Position numbers and translations under genes: made by a program. This document shows positions 1 to 10,686 of a stretch of DNA of 64,000 bases, piece after piece. Position 1 is the first letter of the stretch. Each line of letters begins with the position of its first letter. The DNA is from Anodontia alba (lineage: Eukaryota; Mollusca; Bivalvia; Lucinida; Lucinidae). The stretch is taken from assembly GCA_964016985.1 (NCBI GenBank), contig OZ024823.1, positions 25,198,095 to 25,262,094 on the forward strand, written 5' to 3'. Under the pieces are notes generated by a model that saw only the letters and a program-made list of their open reading frames with translations, ran no database searches and was not told where the DNA came from.

Positions 1-3
1 CGA

Positions 4-110
4 GGTGATAAATTGTACTTGTTCAAATTTCGGAGCCAATATGATACGGAGTTATCCTTAAGGTATCCTTAAGGTGTCCGAATACTTAGGCAACTATGGT
101 ACTCAAACGA
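4..110 (+). repeat. HP-N MITE, 3' fragment
   Basis: The stretch carries the 3' part of the HP-N consensus (a TTGTACTTGTTCAAATTT block, then GTCCGAATACTTAGG), which recurs near 22.4, 52.4 and 56.9 kb. It contains a short internal duplication of CCTTAAGGTAT. The left part lies outside the window. Confidence 0.45.
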
Positions 111-846
111 ATAGAATGAACAAAACAATGAGGAATTACGACACAATTGCCTTGGAGCAGTCAACAGTATAACTTAAACCTGGTCCCGAAGTTAAAGAAC
201 CTTTTTCGTGCTCAACTCAGCTGAGCATGAAATTTGTCCTGCTAATTACAAATAATTGCAAATTCTTTTTTGCTAAACACAGCTGAGCATAAAAAATTCT
301 TTGCTAATAAATTTGAAAATATCAATTATTATTGGCATTTTCATATTTATTAGCAGACAAAATTTCATGCTAAACACGAAAACAGTTTTATACCTTGGGC
401 ATGGTTTAATGTGAGTGCGATTCCTCCTTTCGGTTTCTGCCCAGATAAAAAACTGAAAATGGACAACATTAGAATTAGGGACAAAAAGAAAACTGAGCAA
501 ATCTAAAACTCAAAAATAAAACGTTGAACATGAATAAACATACAACAAATGAGTGCAAACACAATACACGTATGCATATACAACTTCATAAATACTACTT
601 GTTGTGCGGCACGTATACTAAAATTGGTAAAATTTCCGTTAATTCGTTATTCGGAAATAGTATAAACAAAAATAATTACATTACAACTTTTGGACAGAGT
701 AGAACATGCGTTGCTTCTGGGGTTGATTGACATCTACATTTATTTAATTGCTGAATCTCAAGCCACACGCAAAATATACATAAAATGGATGTAAAAAAGT
801 TCAACGAAACAATCATAACACGCTATTTACTCCGGTGGCAATATCA
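111..846. other. Intergenic, no gene seen
   Basis: AT-rich DNA with short spurious reading frames only. An imperfect inverted repeat spans about 208-380 (arms around GCATGAAATTTGTC and GACAAAATTTCATGC) and may be an old foldback element. Confidence 0.5.
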
Positions 847-894
847 CTGATAAATACATAAATAAATGAGCTGATAAATACATAAATAAATGAG
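847..894 (+). repeat. 24-bp unit, two tandem copies
   Basis: The unit CTGATAAATACATAAATAAA plus four bases is repeated twice head to tail without change, indicating a recent local duplication. Confidence 0.8.
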
Positions 895-984
895 CAGGTG
901 AAAAAAAAGTAATGTCCGCTATAAAATGGAGAGTTGACTATATTATAAAGTTAAATACTCCATTGCCATAAGCCAAAGATTGTT

Positions 985-1145
985 TGCGATATTTATCCTA
1001 AGTACCCATCACGGTAGGCCTAAGCAGACAGTGTAGATCCTGATCAGACCCTGATCAGACCCCACAGAACGTGGGGTCTGATCAGGGTCTGCCTCTTTGC
1101 CACTCATCCAGCAGCTTTAGACACATCGACAAGTAAAAAATTAAC
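985..1145 (+). repeat. HP-N MITE copy
   Basis: A TTTATCCTAAGTA end is followed by a hairpin built on CCTGATCAGACCC, then CTCATCCAGCAGCTTTAGACA, all diagnostic of HP-N. The left stem has an extra tandem copy of CCTGATCAGAC, so the hairpin arms are unequal. Confidence 0.65.
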
Positions 1146-1435
1146 CATTCCTCTGATTCAAGTGGCGTATGCTGGCTGAGTCCATGGTGTAGTCCATTCC
1201 TCTGATTCAAGTGGCATATGCCACTTGAATCAGAGGAATGGACTACACCATGGACTCAGCCAGCGCAGATTCCACACCCAAAGGCATTCGTCTGATTCAA
1301 GTGGCATATATATATGCCACTTGAATCAGAGGAATGGACTACACCATGGACTCAGCCAGCATATGCCACTTGAATCAGAGGAATGGACTACACCATGGAC
1401 TCAGCCAGCGCAGATTCCACACCCAAAGAAAGGTA
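1146..1435. repeat. Mosaic of direct and inverted copies
   Basis: A short block (CTCTGATTCAAGTGGCATAT joined to TCCATGGTGTAGTCC) occurs several times in alternating orientation, making near-perfect palindromes centred near 1216 and 1314 and a direct repeat of about 90 bp ending GCAGATTCCACACCCAAAG. The 102-residue reading frame across it is an artefact of the repetition. Confidence 0.8.
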
Positions 1436-1544
1436 ATTATCTTTTTCTGTGCTGTGATCTTTGCAAAGGATTGGGTAGTACACTTCATCTGAACATTCTA
1501 ATAATGTGGGATACCCACCAGTTTTCTGACTGAAAATGTCTGAA

Positions 1545-2460
1545 TAGTCCTCGGTCCATCTCTCGTGAATGACATGTCTTCAATAAGGAGTGTTCCTAAT
1601 TTGTCTTTGACGGTGGTAGACATTGCTTGATTCTTTTCTTTACCAGGCCTTATCAGTTCAGTTTATACCTGCACTGATGTCACAAACAGATCCAAAGATT
1701 TTATTGATGCGTGTCGTGGTCTCCATAGTGACCTTAAGGTCAGGGTCGTAAAATTAGAAGTTTTGCATTAAATTGGCGGTGGCTCCGGCTGAGATTGTAC
1801 GTGACTCTCTGGTCACTTGCTCTAGTAAACTTCTTGCAGGATTGACCATTCCATTTCAAGGCGGTATTGCTGTTGCAGTTCAATTCATTTAGTTTGCTCT
1901 GATTCCGTTAGAGTGCTGTTTTGTGATGTCATTCTAACTGCATTCTGTGCCGTGCGTATTCATATTATATGCCTGCATTATAACTCCAGTCGGCGTGTGT
2001 GTCTTTGCCAAACTTTACGGGTATTCTAATCTCTTTGAACTATCCGGATGTTTGTTTTAGTATCCGGTCAACGATGGGTTACAATCCGTCATAGAACTCC
2101 TTCATTACGTTGTCGTCTTGACCCAACATTGGCGTGTATGCCTGAATGATGGTGATACTGAAAAGGACTGCGATCAAGAGAATGTTGTTTCCATCCTGTG
2201 ACCGCCCTCACGATATCCGTGTGTACCATAAGCGTTTGTCGTCCTTTCCACTGAAATAGACCCGATGATCTTCTGTTGTTGCTTCCATCCCGTGACCGCC
2301 CTCACGATATCCGTGTGTACCATAAGCGTTTGTCGTCCTTTCCACTGAAATAGACCCGATGACCTTCTGTTGTTGCTTCGCCAGAATTCTGAAAGCTCAT
2401 CTCATTGACGCTAATGATGTTCCACCTGTACAGTCAGTTCCCATCTAGTATTCTGCTTAC
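1545..2460 (-). pseudogene. Degenerate LINE ORF2 fragment (endonuclease side)
   Basis: Read on the minus strand, pieces resemble the APE-type endonuclease and linker of RTE/L2-like LINEs. A segment near 2330 gives a GHRVYFSGKDDKR-like string, one near 2130 gives ITIIQAYTPMLGQDDN, and one near 1555-1600 gives a DRGLFRHF/RWTEDYSDIF-like string. The pieces lie in different frames with stops, so the copy is dead. The motif matching is from general knowledge of these endonucleases; the LINE clade is uncertain. Confidence 0.55.
2191..2378. repeat. 94-bp tandem duplication inside the LINE remnant
   Basis: The block starting CCATCCTGTGACCGCCCTCA recurs 94 bp later with few changes (copies at 2191 and 2285). 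It duplicates part of the endonuclease region. Confidence 0.85.
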
Positions 2461-2463
2461 ACA

Positions 2464-2727
2464 TAACGAAAACACGCTAATTCAAATACTCGTATATTGA
2501 GAATTTTACCAACAAAAATGAAAACTTTCAGATGAAAAAATCTGGTAGTTTTCATATTTCTGCTCAAAACATAGATTGTGGGTACTTGTTAGAACCGCCT
2601 CGGCGAGGCGGTTCTAACAAATGCCCACAATTTATGTTTTCGAACAGAAATAAGAAAATTAATGTATACCCCTGTAAACCCCAGTTTTACTGTATAAAAG
2701 CGGGGTTTAAGGGGGTCAAAACTATTT
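2464..2727 (-). mobile_element. HP-A MITE
   Basis: Starts ACGAAAACACGCTAATTC, contains the GAACCGCCTCGGCGAGGCGGTTC hairpin core (positions 2590-2615) and the GTAAACCCCAGTTTTAC block, and ends in AGGGGGTCAAAACTA. The far terminal repeat is missing, so it is slightly truncated. Confidence 0.8.
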
Positions 2728-2997
2728 AGGATTCCTATCAGGCCGATAGCGGTCCGATATAGATTTAAGCAGACTGCTGAGATATGACATGAGCGTAATT
2801 TTTGAATGCTTACAGTAATGTGGAGCGCCTTGAAACAGTTTCAGACAAACCATGTCTAACTGACAAGTCATAATTAAACTGCCAGTTTGACAAACTGTGT
2901 ACATCGGCAAAACGAAGGCAATGCACTCGACGTTTCAACATAAACATGTAAGTATCTTGGCCGAACTGGGACATTTGTGGCTGCTAAAAAAACATAG

Positions 2998-3108
2998 ATG
3001 CCCAGCTAGCATTCTACGTAAATCTATATCGGACCGTCATCGGCCCGTCAGCTACCCTGACGGGCCGACGACGGCCCGATATAGATTTACATAGAATGCT
3101 GACTGGGT
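2998..3108. mobile_element. HP-G palindromic MITE
   Basis: Almost the entire element is one palindrome: CATTCTACGTAAATCTATA at one end and its complement at the other, around CGGCCCGTCAG and CTGACGGGCCG. A fragment of the same element lies at about 2738-2775. Confidence 0.8.
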
Positions 3109-3518
3109 GTATACTGTGCCGGTAGTTTATGTAGATAATTTGCCGTTATATAATTATCTTGGCCATCTCTGCTTAAATCTCTACCTAACCGTTATAGACC
3201 CGACAGAATTCTTGCTGGTCTGATATATTTTCAAGCAGAATGCTAGCTTGGAAGTGGATCACAAAAGGTTGATGTATATAGCGGTATTTTATTCGTCACT
3301 GCTAAATTCACTGTGGCATGCTATAGACGTTAGTTGATGTCGCATTTACATTTCGTAATGATACGAAATAGAAATGGCTTCTGAAAGTTGTTTTAAACAC
3401 AGAGAATAATACTTCACTGTCTTCTTTTATAAGATCACTGTGTTTTATAATTTCAATTAAGTTTAGCATAGTACTTTAATCAACATATGCATATCCAAAA
3501 ATAGTATTCAATTATTTA
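3109..3518. other. Intergenic, nothing recognised
   Basis: AT-rich sequence with no convincing reading frame or repeat that I recognise. Confidence 0.4.
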
Positions 3519-4003
3519 ACCATTTTAGACTGAATAAAGTGCCCCATATGTATGTATTGGAAGAGTCGAATTTCAATTTTAGGTATGTCAGGCTATGTGA
3601 TTTAGGTATTCCTAGAGAAAATGACTGAACAATTTGCAAACAGTAAATACCCTGATCAGAAGCTGCATTTAAGTCCGCACTGTTTGCAAGTCATTACGAA
3701 AACATGCCTATATAATTTTGACCCCCTTAAACCCCACTTTTATATATTAAAACTGGGGTTTACAGGGGTATGCATTATTTTTTTTCTTATTTCAGCTCAA
3801 AAACATAGATTGTGAGTACTCGTTAGAACCGCCTCGCCGAGGCGGTTCTAACGAGTACCCACAATCTATGTTTTGAGCAGAAATATGAAAAATATCAGAG
3901 TTTTTTTATCTGAAACTTTTCAGTTTTTGGAGGTGAAATTCTCTATATATTTGAATAGGTGTGTTTTCGTAATGATCCTTTTGGGTTTTTTTATGGGATA
4001 AAT
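3519..4003 (+). mobile_element. HP-D MITE split by an HP-A insertion
   Basis: The left half (3519-3691) carries the HP-D start, the AAGAGTCGAATTTCAATTTT block and the hairpin. A degenerate right end (CCTTTTGGG through ATGGGATAA) continues after the HP-A insertion at 3974-4003. HP-D was therefore present first. Confidence 0.65.
3692..3973 (+). mobile_element. HP-A MITE, near full length
   Basis: Both ends are present: CATTACGAAAACATGCC on the left and GTGTGTTTTCGTAATG on the right. The central GGTTCTAAC hairpin is complete. It sits inside an HP-D copy. Confidence 0.88.
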
Positions 4004-4730
4004 ATTTTTACTTTTAGTTTAAAGTACATTTTTATCTTATGCTTATGACATAAATTTTACGATACAATGCCATTCTTAAATTATTCAGTGGCAAGAAAAA
4101 AGAAGTACCTTACCGCAACTAGATGAGCTTATTCTGCGCATCAGTTCTGTCTATTGAGACTCTACTATTTTCTACATGCAGCTAATCTGTCTTTCTTACA
4201 CTGTGAACATTGAGACTCTCATCGGACCGCGATGATGGACAGATCGACATGTGCTTACGCTGCTGGCCTACTGATAAGGTACTGAATTATTTGTCGCGAC
4301 ACAAATCAAGTTACATCTAAAAGTGTCTGAATGATATACAATAAAAACCAACAGTATCATCGTAACGATTTTATTAACATTTTAAAGGGCCACCCAGCGA
4401 TAGATTATAGATATCTCTTCTAGCTTTTATAAATTTTGATCATACAGATATAAAATATATTTTCAAGGCTAGTCGGTTTACATGACTAATGGTGTCAAAG
4501 TATGATTTATGGCGGATATGTTACAACATTTCATACCCACAACAATTTGTTCTCTATCATTTCGATATTATCAACCATAATTTTATTCAAAAAAAGAATA
4601 CTAATTCAAATTATTGATAAAATATGTATCAAAAACCCATACAACGATCTAAATCGAAACAGCAACGATCTACCGTTTATTTTCAATTTCTTTATACAAT
4701 TACAGTAGTTTTTAAGGTAAGATGATGTAC
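4004..4730. other. Intergenic, nothing recognised
   Basis: No gene evidence. Short frames such as 4502-4708 are AT-rich and lack any recognisable domain. Confidence 0.4.
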
Positions 4731-4887
4731 TTGGTAAAGTTTCTGTCATTTTTACAAGGGAGACAACTTTTGTGACTTCCTACATATATTCTGCACACAA
4801 GTCTCTTCTGAAAAACGAGTTTAAAGAATTTGCCATAGTAAGCGAATTCTTTCCCTTTTCGGAAGAGAAGCAAAAACAGTTTTCCTA
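4731..4887 (+). repeat. HP-P repeat, degenerate
   Basis: Matches the 18.3 kb copy: a CTTGGTAAA start, ACAAGGGAGACAACTTTTGTGA, and a decayed hairpin around GAATTTGCC and GAATTCTTTCC. Confidence 0.6.
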
Positions 4888-4981
4888 GTAAGCATTCTAC
4901 ATTAATCTATAGCGGGCCGTTATGGGTCCGTTAGGGTAGCTAACGGCCCACTGTAAATTTATAAAGAATGCTAGCTGGGTT
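4888..4981. mobile_element. HP-G palindromic MITE
   Basis: A second, more diverged HP-G palindrome, CATTCTACATTAATCTATA to AAAGAATGCTAGCTGGGT, abutting the HP-P copy. Confidence 0.75.
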
Positions 4982-5121
4982 AAACAGTTGGCTCCTCTGA
5001 ATGTATATTAATTCCCCTTAAACTGCGTTTTTTGTTGTTGTCGATTTAGCCCAAAAGTCTGAATTAGAAAGTTTATAATATAAGGTAGACTTACACAAGT
5101 TTCCCATCAGAGGATTCGTCG

Positions 5122-5352
5122 TTAACCCATTGTTTATTGAATAGACTCTCCCACACTATATATTGGAAGAGTCCAATTTCAATTTTAGGTACGTCCGGCT
5201 ATGAGATTTACATATTCCTAGAGAAAAAATGGCTAAACTATTTGCAAACAGTGGAGACCCTGATCAGACGCCGCGTTCTGCGGCGTCTGATCTGGGTCTG
5301 CACTGTTTGCCAGTTACCCTTTTACTGGTCTCACGACTACAATGGGTTAATG
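5122..5352 (+). mobile_element. HP-D MITE, full length
   Basis: Ends GTTAACCCATTG and ATGGGTTAAT are inverted. The centre is the hairpin GACGCCGCG-TTCTG-CGGCGTC on a GCAAACAGTGGAGACC base. About 230 bp, as in the other full copies. Confidence 0.88.
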
Positions 5353-5391
5353 TCAGCTGTACATATGTAATATGAAAACACCGATAAATGT

Positions 5392-5571
5392 CACCGTTTC
5401 GCTCAGTCTGGTCAGAATCTTCACTGTACAAATTTTTGGCTAATCAAGGATACGAAATTTCGTCATGCGGACAATGCAGACTCCGATCAGACCGCGCGAT
5501 TGCGCAGGCCAATTTGAGTCTTCTTTGGGCGCAGATTCCAGAAGATACTTTTCCCACGTTGCGGCTCATAT
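5392..5571. repeat. HP-F repeat fragment
   Basis: Contains the HP-F signature CGCGCGATTGCGCAGGCC, a TTGGGCGCAGAT block and a terminal CCCACGTTGCGGCTCA. The overlapping frames here are not genes. Confidence 0.65.
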
Positions 5572-5605
5572 TATTCCGTACCGATATTCTTATTTATGGG
5601 ACGGC

Positions 5606-5975
5606 ATTTGTCGTCTGGTTTGTTTTTTAACAAACTATCGACTGGAAATAAGTTTATATGTAAAGTTGAAAGACTGAATGTCAAACAGCATAGATCCTGA
5701 TGAGACGGCTCATTATGAGCCGTCTCGTCTGCGTCTACGTTGTTTGCAAAAGCCTATTATTATTGTGGCAGTGATAGAGTTAACTCTGCGCCAATTTCAG
5801 ACAACATTTGTCGTCTGCTTTGTTTTTTGTTGTTTTTTTTTTTTTTTTTTTTTTTGTTTTTTTTTTGAGTATCAACTGGAAATCAGCTTTTATGTAAAGA
5901 TGAAAGACTGAACGTCATACAGCGTAGATCCACACTGTTTGCAAACGTCTACTATCATCGCCAATGGCAGTGAAT
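5606..5975 (+). repeat. Two direct copies of a roughly 170-bp repeat
   Basis: The first copy (about 5606-5785) and second copy (about 5806-5975) share a TTTGTCGTCTG start, an ACTGGAAATCAGCTT-like block and a TAGATCC...TGTTTGC segment. The first retains a GACGGCTC-ATTAT-GAGCCGTC hairpin that the second has lost. A long T run separates them. Confidence 0.65.
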
Positions 5976-6072
5976 TTCGGATTTATAGCATTGTCAAATG
6001 TTATAATGGGAAATTCTATCCAAACATAATTTATGCTACGAGAAATGACATCGTTTATCAACACTAAAATAT

Positions 6073-6370
6073 TCCCGTAGATTTTACCGTAAATATTGGC
6101 AACTGGCTGCCAGCACCTTTACCGTAAATTTTTACGGGGGCCCGTAGAACTATTGCAGGAATTACCTTGTAGGATTGGGTAAGGATTTATAAGCTTAAGA
6201 TACGGTACGTTAGCTCACATTCCTACTATGTCCTATACGTTACCTACCTTTTTGCCCTACACTACCCTACCGTGCGTAATTATTACTGCAAATAATCTAC
6301 AAGCGCCCGTAAAATTTAAGGTGCATGTACTGGCAGCCAGTTGCCAGTATTTACCGTAAAATCTACGGGA
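6073..6370. mobile_element. MITE with TCCCGTAGATTTTAC terminal inverted repeats
   Basis: The left end TCCCGTAGATTTTACCGTAA and the right end are complementary for about 40 bp, including GGCAACTGGCTGCCAG. Length 298 bp. No coding capacity. Confidence 0.85.
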
Positions 6371-6403
6371 CTTTTTACAGTGCGCCTTTGCCTTTCAAGA
6401 GCC

Positions 6404-6444
<41 letters not shown>

Positions 6445-6468
6445 CGCGCGCGCGTGCGTGCGTGCCTA
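6404..6468 (+). repeat. (GA)n followed by (CG)/(TGCG)n microsatellite
   Basis: A perfect GA run is followed by alternating GC and TGCG units. The alternating purine-pyrimidine stretch could adopt Z-DNA. Confidence 0.9.
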
Positions 6469-6972
6469 TACGTGTGTGCGTTCCACAGCACAACTTGTAA
6501 ACAGTTTAGAACTATTTGAAAAGGAGAGCTATTGTTTGGGAAAGTTAATCACAATAATCACAATAATTTCATAGATAACTTGTCTGATGTATGTTCAGTA
6601 CAATGCCTAGAATTACGTGCTGTATGTCTAACATGCATATCATAAACTAATTAAGGTATCTCAAGATCGTACTTGTACTGAAGTCTACTTAGAAAAATAC
6701 TCCCTTTTCGTGGTGAGAACCCAAAATTAAAAGTAGGACCTTATGACAAATATGACAAATTTAGATTCAGATTAGACGGCGCATCCGTGTCGTCTGAACA
6801 GGGGCTATGTATATATATGTTGCCGGCAAAAGTCACGTGTTGACCTTTAACTTTGTTGTTGTTGTTGTTGTTGTTGTTTTAACCGAAGAACGAAATGACT
6901 CGTACACGGTAAGAGCTGAGTCGGTATTTTAAGGACAGTTTTCACCCGTACGTCTCATATAATTTGCATGGC

Positions 6973-7170
6973 ATGCTGGGTTAAAATTCAGCTGACGATA
7001 TTTTGATTTTGTTTCTTACTTTCCCAGAAAATTGGTTTTGACAATTCATGCGAATTGTCTCCCATGGAGACAATGTACATAAAATGTCAATTCCTATTTT
7101 CTGGAAAAAATAGGGATACTTTCGTCAATTAGTCGTCTGCTGAATTGGTCCATAGTGTGCTAAGTGTTAA
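6973..7170. mobile_element. HP-M MITE
   Basis: Inverted AATTCAGCTGACGA and TCGTCTGCTGAATT ends flank a stem around GAATTGTCTCCCATGGAGAC. First of three HP-M copies in about 1 kb. Confidence 0.82.
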
Positions 7171-7346
7171 TCATTTCTTAAGAAAATGATCTTTGCTACT
7201 TCTATCGCGTTTTCACAGTCATTTTATTTTCACCAGTCTTATCAAAATGGAGTTAATTACAGGTACAAAGCTAATTAACACTGCTAGTGTATGACACCTG
7301 AAAGAAAATTGGTAAGTTCGATGGTATCACTTGTCAACGTACTTGT

Positions 7347-7550
7347 TTAACGCTTAGCACTCTGGGTAAAAAATTCAGCAGACGACATACTAGAATATTT
7401 TGCTTACTTTTCCAGAAAACATAATTTGAAATTTCATGCAAATTGTCTTCAATATGCTTGAAATGTCAAATCCTGTTTTCTGGGAAAAATAAGAAAAAAT
7501 ACCGCCAATTTGTCGTCTGTTGAACTAGCCAAGAGATTGATAATGGTTAA
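7347..7550. mobile_element. HP-M MITE
   Basis: Inverted CAGCAGACGACA and TGTCGTCTGTTG ends; the central arm has lost one copy of the GAGACAATT block. Confidence 0.8.
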
Positions 7551-7709
7551 GTAAAGGCCACCAATGTTGCGTTTTTAACTGTTGAAATCAAAGAATTGGA
7601 TAAACATACCTATACTAATTTTTTAAAGCGACAATTACTTCAAAATCATTTTTTCTTTTCTTTCCTTCTTAAAATTGACGCAATAAAATGTCAACAAAAC
7701 ATTATTTTA

Positions 7710-7909
7710 CCTTTATCACTCTCTGGCCAAATTCAGCAGACGACAAATTGGTGATTTTTTTCTATTACTTCCGAGAAAACAGGATTTGACATTTCCTGCA
7801 AAGTGTCCCCTAAGGAGACACTTTGCTTGAAATATCAATTGACCTGTTCTCTGGGGCAAAATAAGAAAAAAATATTTCAATATGTCGTCTGCTATAAATC
7901 GTGCCAATC
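7710..7909. mobile_element. HP-M MITE
   Basis: Inverted ends CAGCAGACGACAAATT and TATGTCGTCTGCT, with a CAAAGTGTCCCCTAAGGAGA centre that is self-complementary. Confidence 0.8.
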
Positions 7910-7916
7910 AGGTTTC

Positions 7917-8425
7917 AACTTCACGTATATTCACGATTTCAATTTCATGAATTCACGATTTCAGCTTCACGAATTCACGAATTCAACTTCACGAATTCAC
8001 GAATTCAACTTCACAAATTCCACATTACGACTTCAACTTCACGAATTCAACTTCATGAATTCAACAGACGAATTCGTGAAGTTGAATTCGTGAAGTTGAA
8101 TTTGTGAATTCGTGAAGCTGAATTCGTGAAGTTGAATTCGTGAAGATGAATTCGTGAAGTTGAATTCGTGAAATCTTGAAGCTGAATTCGTGAAGTTGAA
8201 ATCCTGAATTCATGAAGTTGAATTCGTGAAGGTGAATTCGTGAATTCGTGAAGTTGAATTCGTGAATTCATGAAGTTGAATTCGTGAAGCTGAATTCGTG
8301 AAGTTGAATTCGTGAATTCGTGAAGTTGAATTCGTGAATTCGTGAATTTGTGGAGTTGAATTCGTGAAGTCATGAAGTTGAAATCGTGAATTCGTGAAGT
8401 TGAAACCTTGAATTAATATAGTTGA
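7917..8425. repeat. Inverted minisatellite of TTCACGAATTCAAC units
   Basis: About 140 bp of TTCACGAATTCAACTT-type units switch at about 8060 into about 360 bp of the complementary GAATTCGTGAAGTTGAA units. The whole block can fold back on itself. Reading frames on both strands (TNSTSRIH-like repeats) follow only from the unit. Confidence 0.92.
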
Positions 8426-8439
8426 AATGTCACTACCAG

Positions 8440-8735
8440 TCTTTCGTAACTGGGGGTGGTCGGGTGGTGCGAAGGTGCTGTGTATCTTAGATCACCAGGG
8501 CGTCCAACTGATATTGGCTTACAGTTGGGCAAGGCCTGCTATCCTTGTAGTGGGTAAGGGTAGAGGGGGAATGTTTTTATTTCTTCTGTTTCTTCACTTT
8601 CATTCCTGTTCCTCTTTCTTCCCTGTCCCTCTCTTTCATCTCCTCTACTCTCTCTTCTATCTCTTTTCTCCCTTTCTCTGGGAGACGACACAAAATGACC
8701 CTCAAGGGTTGACGTGTCGTTAAACCCCAACACAA
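8440..8735 (+). repeat. Interspersed repeat K
   Basis: The segment with GGGCGTCCAACTGATATTGG and AAGGCCTGCTATCCTT, a pyrimidine-rich TTCTTCACTTTCATTC tract and CTCTGGGAGACGACAC recurs at 62670-62905. No coding function is seen. Confidence 0.75.
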
Positions 8736-8913
8736 TCAAATCTTTCGTAACTATCAGTGGAACCGCAACGTCAGAAAGCAACGTCAGACATGTGCGCCAA
8801 GCGAAGATTCAGATCAGCCTCTTGTACTATTAATGACAACTTTGTCACAGATCTTCAATAATCATTACTATAATTTCCATACGGGGTAGTTCACGTTTTC
8901 ATGTGTTTACATA

Positions 8914-9234
8914 CAGTCGACTCTCGTTGTCTCGAAGTCCAAGGAACTCCCATAAAATACTTCAAGATATCCGTATCTCGACATATTAGATTTGTAGAAC
9001 TGAGGAAAAGATAAATCGAAAAAACACATTTCACAAATGTATTTGTAAGACTCCTTAAGTTAGAGATACCTGTATATTGAAAATATTGTGGAAAAGAGGA
9101 GAAAGCAAGAAAGCAATTTCTCCTCTTTTCCACAATATTTTGTTACTTGTTGTAATACCGGGACCAGATTTTCACTTCGAGATATGCGGATATTTAAGAT
9201 AAGCGAAGTCGAGATACCGAGCAAGAGTCGACTG
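8914..9234. mobile_element. HP-H MITE, pogo-like ends, TA duplication
   Basis: CAGTCGACTCTCGTTGTCTC at the left is mirrored by GAGTCGACTG at the right, each flanked by TA. An inner palindrome AAATTGCTCCT-like (AGGAGAAA and TTTCTCCT arms) sits in the middle. A second copy is at 27302. Assignment to pogo/Tc1-mariner rests on the ends only. Confidence 0.8.
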
Positions 9235-9244
9235 TACAGTATTT

Positions 9245-9410
9245 CGACCTTGATACAATTAAAGCTGCGTGGAGCTGTGACCAGAAGGCATTTGCCTCCC
9301 TTTCTTAAGCGGAAGTTACTCTTAAACGAAGTTTTTGCTTCTACTGGGAGCAAAAGCCGTTTGCGTACCCCCCTTAGTTTAAACACATTTTATCTCGCCT
9401 CCGCCAACCA
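9245..9410 (-). repeat. LINE-tail-like repeat, minus strand
   Basis: Reads on the minus strand as AATAAAAT-like sequence with a TGTTTAAACTAAGG block followed by a CTTTTGCTCCCAGT stretch. The same block is at 9990-10060 and a shorter related end at 56008-56034. Confidence 0.5.
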
Positions 9411-9989
9411 TATAAGTGGATAACCCAACAGAGGAGAAAAGCATCTCCTCAGCTTGTGACATCCAATCTAGCATAGAGGAATAACATCCCCACTGCTTGT
9501 GATATCTGATTCGACATTTTTCTACCAGAGCAGCGTTTCCATACAAAGAGAATTGCCTTCATAAGGGATGGAAAAAGGCAGATGGCCCAGTACTGAACCA
9601 TGGCAAAGCCAACGTCGGCCTAAAAAACTGGCGAAAAACAGGCCATGGCCTGATGGTATTGAAGGGGAAACTGACCCCTATGTATGCAAATTCTGCCCTT
9701 TGATGTGTAACTGAAACTAAAATAACCAACACAGTGCTGCTGCTGTAGATACAACTGTGTGTATCTATGAGTTTTATTTTCCCAAAGATTCACAAAAACT
9801 TTGAGTTTTGAAAACGGTAAATTTCCATATGGCATGGAGTGAAGATAAACTTCCCACAAATTAAAATAAATTTTATGACCTCATCTAGAAAGCAGATGGG
9901 GCAACACTACTGCCATACAACCATGGCGCTTATTTGCCGAACATCTCAACTTCTCCATTTCCTTTCCATTTTCGGCAAAAATGCGACAT
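9411..9989. other. Intergenic, nothing recognised
   Basis: Unique-looking sequence with short frames lacking domains. Confidence 0.4.
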
Positions 9990-10060
9990 GGTTTGCCCCA
10001 TACTGGGAGCAAAGCCATTTGCGTATCCCCCTTAGTTTAAACATATTTTATTCAGAACTA
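9990..10060 (-). repeat. LINE-tail-like repeat, minus strand
   Basis: On the minus strand contains AATAAAATATGTTTAAACT, identical to the tail of the insertion at 55923-56034, then a GGGGGATACGCAAATGG block shared with 9245-9410. Confidence 0.6.
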
Positions 10061-10243
10061 TCAATAAACATAAGATAATATAAACGATGAAATATAGTAC
10101 TAGAACGAAAGCATACAAGCTTATATAGTTATTCTCCATACAAAATCAGAATTGTAAGAATATAGCAAGTTTTGAGAGTAAACAAAGTAAACATGGTCCA
10201 TTATGTAATTTAGAAGTAATCAATTTCCTGACAAATCAAATAC

Positions 10244-10420
10244 AGTCCACTCGCATTATCTCAAACACTGATAACTCAAACTAGTACACAGACGAAACTA
10301 AACCAAAGGCAGCATAAGTTTAGTGTGTAACATTTTTCTTACACCTCAGCTTTCTTTCTCCAGAAAACACTGTCATCTCAAACGGAAGTTCTGGTCCTTG
10401 AAGTTTGAGACAATGAGTAT
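10244..10420. mobile_element. Diverged HP-H-like element
   Basis: Left end CAGTCCACTCGCATTATCTC and right region TTGAGACAATGAGT resemble HP-H ends but with many changes. Confidence 0.4.
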
Positions 10421-10686
10421 ATAAGGCATTTATTTCATATAACATCTCTGAGTATAAAGTTACAATTTTGAATAAAAATTGTACCGTGGAGAAAGTACGA
10501 GAAAATTAAGGTAGAAGTGAACAGAAAGACAACAAATAAAATGACAGTTTCTTTTAGGGAGGCAGTAGGAGGGGCGTATGCACTGGGAGCATCAAGACAT
10601 TCGAGGATTTGTTTTGTGACAACATTGAATACCATCGCATACCTGGCCCTTTGTCAACCTTTTATCAAAATTATAAAATACCTTTT

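Noticed and set aside
7803..8373. Overlapping frames on both strands with STSRIQLHEF-like repeats
   Set aside because: Produced by the inverted EcoRI-site minisatellite; the repeat unit keeps all frames open.
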